This document shows positions 4,360 to 8,709 of a stretch of DNA of 8,709 bases, piece after piece. The stretch's first letter is position 1; each line of letters begins with the position of its first letter. The notes beneath the pieces were generated by a model, which was not told where the DNA came from, ran no database searches, and saw only the letters and a list, made by a program, of their open reading frames with translations. A program made the position numbers and the translations under genes. The DNA comes from Fibrobacterota bacterium (GTDB taxonomy: Bacteria > Fibrobacterota > Chitinivibrionia > Chitinivibrionales > JANQEN01), in the NCBI GenBank assembly GCA_030619215.1, contig JAUXBV010000103.1, forward strand, positions 1-8,709. Reading direction: 5' to 3'.

Positions 4360-5574
4360 ATGTTTAAAGAAGCGGTATTTATAAGCATTGTTACGGTTTG
4401 CCTTTCTGCTTTCGGCGCCGTTCAGTTTGATATTCGCGGGAATCGCCTGTTTACCCAGCAGGAGCCGGGAACGGGCGCTTTAAATCAGCGTTCGGTTGAT
4501 ATGAAGAGCTATTTTCACGCAGAGAGGGAGCTATACCCGGGGCTTTTTCTTTACATGACCCACTCTCTCGACGGAACCCCACATGCAGATGCACTGCCTG
4601 AGAATAAAATACCGTTTGATAATCACACCGTATTTGGCTTTAAATACCTGAAGAAACACATGTTTTTTGTTGAAATACAAAATGATATCTTTGCCCATGC
4701 AGACAGGCTTTCTCTCAATTTTTATCCCACTGATTCATCAATAAATCAGAAAGTACTGAGCAGCGTCAATGAGTATTTTCAGGCTAACGGAAAAAAAGTT
4801 CGCTTTACCGCAGGGGTAAACTATTTCAGGCTGAATTACGATTTACAGTATGGGGAGCATGGAATAACCAAAGCTGTTGATGATGACATGTGGTCTGAAA
4901 TTGATTTCAGAATAAGCCCCAATGATAACATCGCCATGGCCATAGGAACGACACTGAAAAACGATTTCAATTCCTATGGCGGTTATGATTATGGCGATCA
5001 CTATATCAGCCTGGGCGGGGATCATACCATAAGGATGAAAGCAAGAAGACTCTATTTCGCCTGGCTTATATCCGAGCACTGGCGTGTCAGTGAGATAATG
5101 TACCTGAGGGAGGATGCCGAAGGGCCGGCAACGGTTTTGCACATGCGACCGGTATTGAAGTTGAGGAACCGTATTTTTATAAAAGGCACTGCGACTCTCG
5201 ACCTTTCAAAGAGAATGCAGAAACAGAGATATGAAATGTCTCTACGAAAATCATGGAGGAACCGTTCTTCAATAGGTATAGGATATTGGACAACGCCCGG
5301 TTCTGTTTTTCCAAGAAAGGGGAGCGGTATAAGGAGTGTTTTTTATATAGGTAAGGCAAGCAAGGTTGGGTTTTCGCCAAATGCGCAGTTTTTCTGGAGG
5401 CTTGACCCTGATAATAATTCATACAGGTATTATCGGGCTACTACATCTTTTGAGATGATTCTGAATATTTTTAAACGCGCGGAGATTATCGGGGGATATA
5501 AGTATACCCGTTTTATTGACCTTGCGCCTTTTACCAACCGGGGAGTTGTAAGCATCGGTTTGAGGAAGTGGTAA
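4360..5574 (+). CDS. Putative outer-membrane beta-barrel protein
   Basis: The 404-aa product has a short signal peptide (about residues 1-20, SAFGA|VQ). The mature chain has no long hydrophobic helix, no cysteine (the only Cys is in the signal peptide), many aromatic residues and repeated alternating polar/hydrophobic segments separated by charged turns. It ends in VVSIGLRKW. A C-terminal strand ending in an aromatic residue is the usual signal for outer-membrane barrel assembly. I do not recognise a named family. It begins 6 nt after the last ferredoxin stop, with GAGG 4 nt upstream of the ATG, so it is probably co-transcribed and translated with the ferredoxins. A porin-like sleeve or surface export partner for them is the attractive reading, but that is inference. 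A periplasmic beta protein is the alternative. Confidence 0.65.
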   Translation: MFKEAVFISIVTVCLSAFGAVQFDIRGNRLFTQQEPGTGALNQRSVDMKSYFHAERELYPGLFLYMTHSLDGTPHADALPENKIPFDNHTVFGFKYLKKHMFFVEIQNDIFAHADRLSLNFYPTDSSINQKVLSSVNEYFQANGKKVRFTAGVNYFRLNYDLQYGEHGITKAVDDDMWSEIDFRISPNDNIAMAIGTTLKNDFNSYGGYDYGDHYISLGGDHTIRMKARRLYFAWLISEHWRVSEIMYLREDAEGPATVLHMRPVLKLRNRIFIKGTATLDLSKRMQKQRYEMSLRKSWRNRSSIGIGYWTTPGSVFPRKGSGIRSVFYIGKASKVGFSPNAQFFWRLDPDNNSYRYYRATTSFEMILNIFKRAEIIGGYKYTRFIDLAPFTNRGVVSIGLRKW

Positions 5575-5620
5575 ATAAAGGTATGTAATTTTTTCACTTT
5601 TTAATAATAGGAGGATGTTC

Positions 5621-6568
5621 GTGGGTAACTTTTTAAACATTCGTTTCAGGCTTGTGACCCTGAGCCTTGTCTTTCTGTCAATCATGGGAGCGAATTTGCT
5701 GTTTGCACAGGGCACCATCAGGGGTACCATTTCGGGTGGAGATGACAGCATCGCGGTAAGCAGCGCAACCGTTGTTTTATATAAGAAACTCGGCAGCGGC
5801 TCCGGCTGGGATAAGGAGAAAATTGCCGGAACAACAACCGGTAGTGACGGTGCCTATGAATTTACCAATGTAGATACTGCAGAAAATTACATCGTATTTG
5901 CCGTGGCGGACGGGTTAACGCCTGTTGTTAATAAATGGATTGAAGTCTCTTCCGGTGGAGTAGTAACCGCGGATATCCATCTCCCGGTACCTGAACACGG
6001 CTTCGCAACTATCAATGGAAAGGTGACTGATCAATCTTCCGGGGCCATTGAAAATGCTGCTGTCGTGCTTATGGGAAAAGCCGAGTTGGGAGGTACAACC
6101 CTGTATGAGATCACCAGGGCCTCAACAAACTCAAGCGGGGAATACCTGTTCAGCACCATCCCCGTTTTGGAAGAAGCAGAGCTCATTGCCTCTGCAAACG
6201 GCTATGAGACTGATTCAAGCAGCGATTTTACCCTTTCCGCGGATACTACGGTTACGGTAAATTTTATCCTCACGGAAGGGGTAACCGGGGCTTTGACAAA
6301 AAATGAAAAACATAATGTACCCGGTACTATTACATGTACTAAAGCCGGTAAAAACCTTATTATTCATTTCGAAGGAATAAGCAGCCCTGCGAAAGTCTTC
6401 CTGTTTTCTGTTGACGGCAGGGTATTGATGCAAGCATCTGTAGTAAATGGCAAAAGGGATATGATACTTCCACTGGGGAACGGGTGTAAGGTATTAATCG
6501 CTTCCATAATAAGCGAAGATGGAATAATTGCACGGAAAGTATTGATACCATTTGATTTTTTCAAATAA
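5621..6568 (+). CDS. Secreted protein with two carboxypeptidase-regulatory-like domains and a C-terminal sorting-like domain
   Basis: The 315-aa product has a signal peptide (about 1-29, LLFA|QG) and two Ig-like CarboxypepD_reg-type beta domains at about 32-121 and 128-219, each with the GxIxGTV...A.V.L....T.SDGxYxF.N pattern. A C-terminal domain (about 235-312) contains KVFLFSVDGRVLM and a terminal ARKVLI strand, which loosely resembles type IX secretion C-terminal sorting domains. GTG 5621 is chosen because AGGAGG (5609-5614) lies 6 nt upstream; the ATG at 5615 directly abuts it with no spacing. The gene starts 46 nt after the barrel gene. It is a paralogue of the next gene. Such domains are usually structural or carbohydrate-binding modules of surface proteins; no enzymatic part is seen. 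Confidence 0.7.
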   Translation: MGNFLNIRFRLVTLSLVFLSIMGANLLFAQGTIRGTISGGDDSIAVSSATVVLYKKLGSGSGWDKEKIAGTTTGSDGAYEFTNVDTAENYIVFAVADGLTPVVNKWIEVSSGGVVTADIHLPVPEHGFATINGKVTDQSSGAIENAAVVLMGKAELGGTTLYEITRASTNSSGEYLFSTIPVLEEAELIASANGYETDSSSDFTLSADTTVTVNFILTEGVTGALTKNEKHNVPGTITCTKAGKNLIIHFEGISSPAKVFLFSVDGRVLMQASVVNGKRDMILPLGNGCKVLIASIISEDGIIARKVLIPFDFFK

Positions 6569-6611
6569 CATTATTATATCGATTAAAAATTTAAACATAG
6601 GAGAGTGTACA

Positions 6612-7538
6612 ATGAATTTATTTCACCAAACGGTTAACAGTATAGCAGCTCTTTTACTGATATCACTCGCAGCTTATGGTTTTGATGTTTCCGGAACTGT
6701 ATTTGAAGCGGATAGTGTCACTACTATTCCGGGAGTAGAAGTCTTTGCGTATGAAAAGGGAGCGGATGACGCAAATATTCCTCCTGTTTGTGTAGCACAA
6801 GCCATTGCTGATCAGAATGGCAATTATGCAATTACGCTTGACGGGGCAGCGCAAAACTATTATCTCATGGGCAGGAGTAGTGATGTTAGTGACGGGCTTG
6901 GTAAAAGAATCAAGAAGTGGATCAGCGGAGCTACAACAACAGCACACATATATATGGAAATAGCTCATGACGGGTTCACAAACATTACCGGAACTATTAC
7001 CAATTCGAACGGCGATCCGGTTCCTGACGCTAAAGTTGTTCTTCGCTCAAAAGTTTCAACCGGTGGAACGGCACGTTTTAATGTTGACTCTGCCGTAACC
7101 GGAACAGACGGCAAATATAGTCTCCCGAACGCACAGGTTATGATACCTGAGGTCGTTGGTGAAGAGGTTGCATCTTTTCATATATATGCAGACGGGTATG
7201 ACGATGGAGTAGTTGAACCGCTTGATATGAGTGGTCCTGATATGGTTATAGACTTTGTACTTACCGGCGGCCCTATCGGCATTACCGTTCCCGGTTGCAG
7301 TATGAAAGAGAAATGCATCTTCACTTTTTCAGGAAAAAATCTTCAGATCGGTAACCTTCAAAATCCGGCAATCCTGAAGATATATAAAACAAATGGCGTC
7401 ACTGTTTTTAAGAAAAATATTCATGCGGGCAATAATTCTATTTCTCTGGACAATATTTCCGGCGGGCAAATGCTGATAATAAAACTTATACATCAGAATA
7501 AATCAACAATTCAGAAAGCAATGATTTTATTCTTATAG
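6612..7538 (+). CDS. Secreted paralogue with two carboxypeptidase-regulatory-like domains
   Basis: The 308-aa product has a signal peptide (about 1-23, AYG|FD), two CarboxypepD_reg-like domains (about 24-117 and 122-218) and a C-terminal beta domain (about 230-308) ending in a KAMILFL strand. It matches the preceding gene domain for domain: KKWISGATTTAHI here aligns with NKWIEVSSGGVVTADIH there, and HDGFTNITGTI with HGFATINGKV. ATG 6612 follows AGGAG (6599-6603) by 8 nt; the longer in-frame start at 6552 overlaps the previous gene and would put the signal peptide 20 residues inside, so it is rejected. The pair is probably a tandem duplication followed by divergence. A surface-structural role is inferred. 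Confidence 0.7.
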   Translation: MNLFHQTVNSIAALLLISLAAYGFDVSGTVFEADSVTTIPGVEVFAYEKGADDANIPPVCVAQAIADQNGNYAITLDGAAQNYYLMGRSSDVSDGLGKRIKKWISGATTTAHIYMEIAHDGFTNITGTITNSNGDPVPDAKVVLRSKVSTGGTARFNVDSAVTGTDGKYSLPNAQVMIPEVVGEEVASFHIYADGYDDGVVEPLDMSGPDMVIDFVLTGGPIGITVPGCSMKEKCIFTFSGKNLQIGNLQNPAILKIYKTNGVTVFKKNIHAGNNSISLDNISGGQMLIIKLIHQNKSTIQKAMILFL

Positions 7539-7605
7539 AAACAATTTTATTTAATTATTGTATATTAATAACAAGAGATAAAAAATAACCGGTTGGGACA
7601 CGGAC

Positions 7606-8442
7606 ATGCTGCCTGACATTTATAAATACCTGGATTACCGTCAATACCTGATGGATCTGTTTGAGGCGCTCTATGAGAAAGACCCGGCTGTCTCGCTTCG
7701 AAGCTTCGCCCGCCTCGCAGGCTCCAGCTCGCCGAATTATCTCAAGCTCATTTATAACAGGAAGATAAATATAAACGAGTCCTCTGTCGATCTTATTGCA
7801 GAAGGGGCAAATTTAAAGAAGAAAGAGGCGGAATATCTTCACATTCTTGTGGGTTTTGACCACGCAAAGACACATAAGGAAAAGGATGCGTTCTTTAAAA
7901 AGATACTTTATAAACGGGAGTATAAATCAATAAAAGCATTGACAAAAGAACAATACCTCTTCTTTTCCCACTGGTACATTCCGATTATCCGCGAGCTGGT
8001 GGTGCACCCTGGAAATAATGGAAATCTTATGTGGATTGCGCGAAGGGTTGAGCCGCCCATCACCGAGAGCAAGGTGCGTAAAGGTATAGCGCTTCTTTCC
8101 AAACTCGGCCTCATAAAAAAAGATAAAAAGGGCGGAAAGTGGCGGATGACAAAGCAGGTGATAAGCACATCAACGGAAGTGCTTTCCCTCGCGGTATCAA
8201 AATATCACCGTGACGTCATAGTGCTGGCCGGTGAAGCGATTGACCGTTTCAGAAAGCCGGAGAGGGATATACGCTCGGTAACCGTGGGACTCTCATCCGA
8301 AGGTTTCAGGGAATTGAAATCGCGCCTGGAGTCATTCTGGAAAGAGACGCTTGACTTTAGTGGAAAACAGAAAGATGTTACAAGGGTTTATCAGATTAAC
8401 ACCCAATTGTTTCCTCTTTCCAAAGAGGAGAAGTGTAAATGA
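7606..8442 (+). CDS. TIGR02147 / DUF4423 family protein, probable transcriptional regulator
   Basis: The 278-aa product begins IYKYLDYRQYLMDLFE and has a helix-turn-helix-like segment at about 29-70 (SLRSFARLAGSSSPNYLKLIYN). A DUF4423-type region spans about 110-275, including a winged-helix-like stretch (SKVRKGIALLSKLGLIKKD...KWRMTKQ), and the near-terminal VYQINTQLFPLSK resembles the family's ending. The length fits the family, which is a large paralogous group in Fibrobacter succinogenes. The cytoplasmic protein has no signal peptide. The ribosome binding site is weak (GGTTGGGA upstream). Its last codons overlap the following lipoprotein gene by 4 bp, so the two are probably one translationally coupled unit. 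A DNA-binding role is inferred from the HTH; whether it controls the ferredoxin cluster is unknown. Confidence 0.85.
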   Translation: MLPDIYKYLDYRQYLMDLFEALYEKDPAVSLRSFARLAGSSSPNYLKLIYNRKININESSVDLIAEGANLKKKEAEYLHILVGFDHAKTHKEKDAFFKKILYKREYKSIKALTKEQYLFFSHWYIPIIRELVVHPGNNGNLMWIARRVEPPITESKVRKGIALLSKLGLIKKDKKGGKWRMTKQVISTSTEVLSLAVSKYHRDVIVLAGEAIDRFRKPERDIRSVTVGLSSEGFRELKSRLESFWKETLDFSGKQKDVTRVYQINTQLFPLSKEEKCK

Positions 8443-8709
8443 AAGATGTTGTTATGAAGCTTGTATGCTGTTGCGTTTTAACGATATCCCTCTGTTTTTT
8501 CTCATGCTCCATTGGTTCTAATGGTATTGCCGGGGGAGCAGGTGCCGGTAACCCTGCGACCCTGTCCGTTATTGCAGACGGGGCTGACTCTACTTTTCTT
8601 AGAGGAATAAAGAATTTTCAGGCTGGTTTTACCCCGGATTTTCAGCCGTTGACTAAATTCACCTCTTTTCCTATGGATACCGGTGATACTATTACAATTA
8701 CAATTGTAG
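8439..8709 (+). CDS. Lipoprotein, partial (runs off the window end)
   Basis: Ninety codons are visible. The signal peptide contains a Cys-rich hydrophobic stretch (MKLVCCCVLTISL) and a probable lipobox FFSC with Cys23, followed by a Gly-rich linker (GIAGGAGAGNP) and the beginning of a beta-rich domain. The start ATG shares ATGA with the stop of the TIGR02147 gene and follows AGGAG (8426-8430) by 8 nt; Met6 is a possible shorter start. I do not recognise the mature domain. The overlap suggests a functional pair of a cytoplasmic regulator-like protein and a cell-envelope lipoprotein. The 3' end lies outside this window. Confidence 0.75.
   Translation, partial: MKDVVMKLVCCCVLTISLCFFSCSIGSNGIAGGAGAGNPATLSVIADGADSTFLRGIKNFQAGFTPDFQPLTKFTSFPMDTGDTITITIV

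Noticed and set aside
380..5574. Multihaem c-type cytochrome locus
   Set aside because: The CxxC motifs are never followed by His; all are arranged as CX2CX2C plus a fourth Cys, which is the ferredoxin pattern.
6552..6611. Longer start for the protein at 6612
   Set aside because: It overlaps the end of the preceding gene, lacks a good ribosome binding site, and puts 20 residues ahead of a clear signal peptide.
7541..7561. Terminator hairpin after the gene at 7538 (ACAAT/ATTGT)
   Set aside because: The stem is a 5-bp AT-rich pairing with a long AT loop, expected by chance in this composition.

Overview
The window looks like chromosomal DNA from an anaerobic Gram-negative bacterium, most likely a member of the Fibrobacterota (a Chitinispirillum- or Fibrobacter-like lineage). 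The main clue is the gene at 7606-8442, which has the layout of the TIGR02147/DUF4423 family, a large paralogous family first defined in Fibrobacter succinogenes. Supporting clues are the abundance of exported lipoproteins, fibronectin type III (FN3) repeats and carboxypeptidase-regulatory-like domains, and a putative outer-membrane barrel. The assignment rests on family recognition by eye, not on a search.

All ten genes read on the plus strand. Bases 1-379 are non-genic: a GTCATTCC/GGAATGAC intergenic repeat (95-227), a candidate promoter (227-257) and a small inverted repeat (322-339). Bases 380-4353 hold five consecutive genes that each encode an exported protein with a two-motif [4Fe-4S] ferredoxin module. 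The first is an 853-aa lipoprotein with seven FN3 domains and a C-terminal ferredoxin module. The other four are tiny (81-105 aa) and amount to a signal peptide or lipobox plus a ferredoxin. The long gaps before the second and third genes contain strong inverted repeats (2941-2996, 3000-3014, 3417-3442, 3452-3484). From 3514 to 5574 the genes overlap or nearly touch.

The gene at 4360-5574 encodes an exported, beta-rich protein ending in Trp, which resembles an outer-membrane beta-barrel. Two paralogous secreted proteins follow (5621-6568 and 6612-7538), each with two carboxypeptidase-regulatory-like beta domains and a C-terminal domain that loosely resembles a type IX sorting domain. The last pair is the TIGR02147 protein, overlapping by 4 bp a lipoprotein gene cut off by the window edge.

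The main hypothesis is that 380-5574, perhaps to 7538, encodes an undescribed cell-envelope redox system. Small exported ferredoxins, an FN3-extended ferredoxin lipoprotein and an outer-membrane barrel could together move electrons across or outside the envelope, in the way porin-cytochrome conduits do, but with iron-sulfur proteins in place of c-type cytochromes (no CxxCH motif is present in any predicted protein). The architecture is visible in the sequence. The electron-transfer role is inference, and the absence of twin-arginine signals raises the question of how the clusters are inserted outside the cytoplasm.
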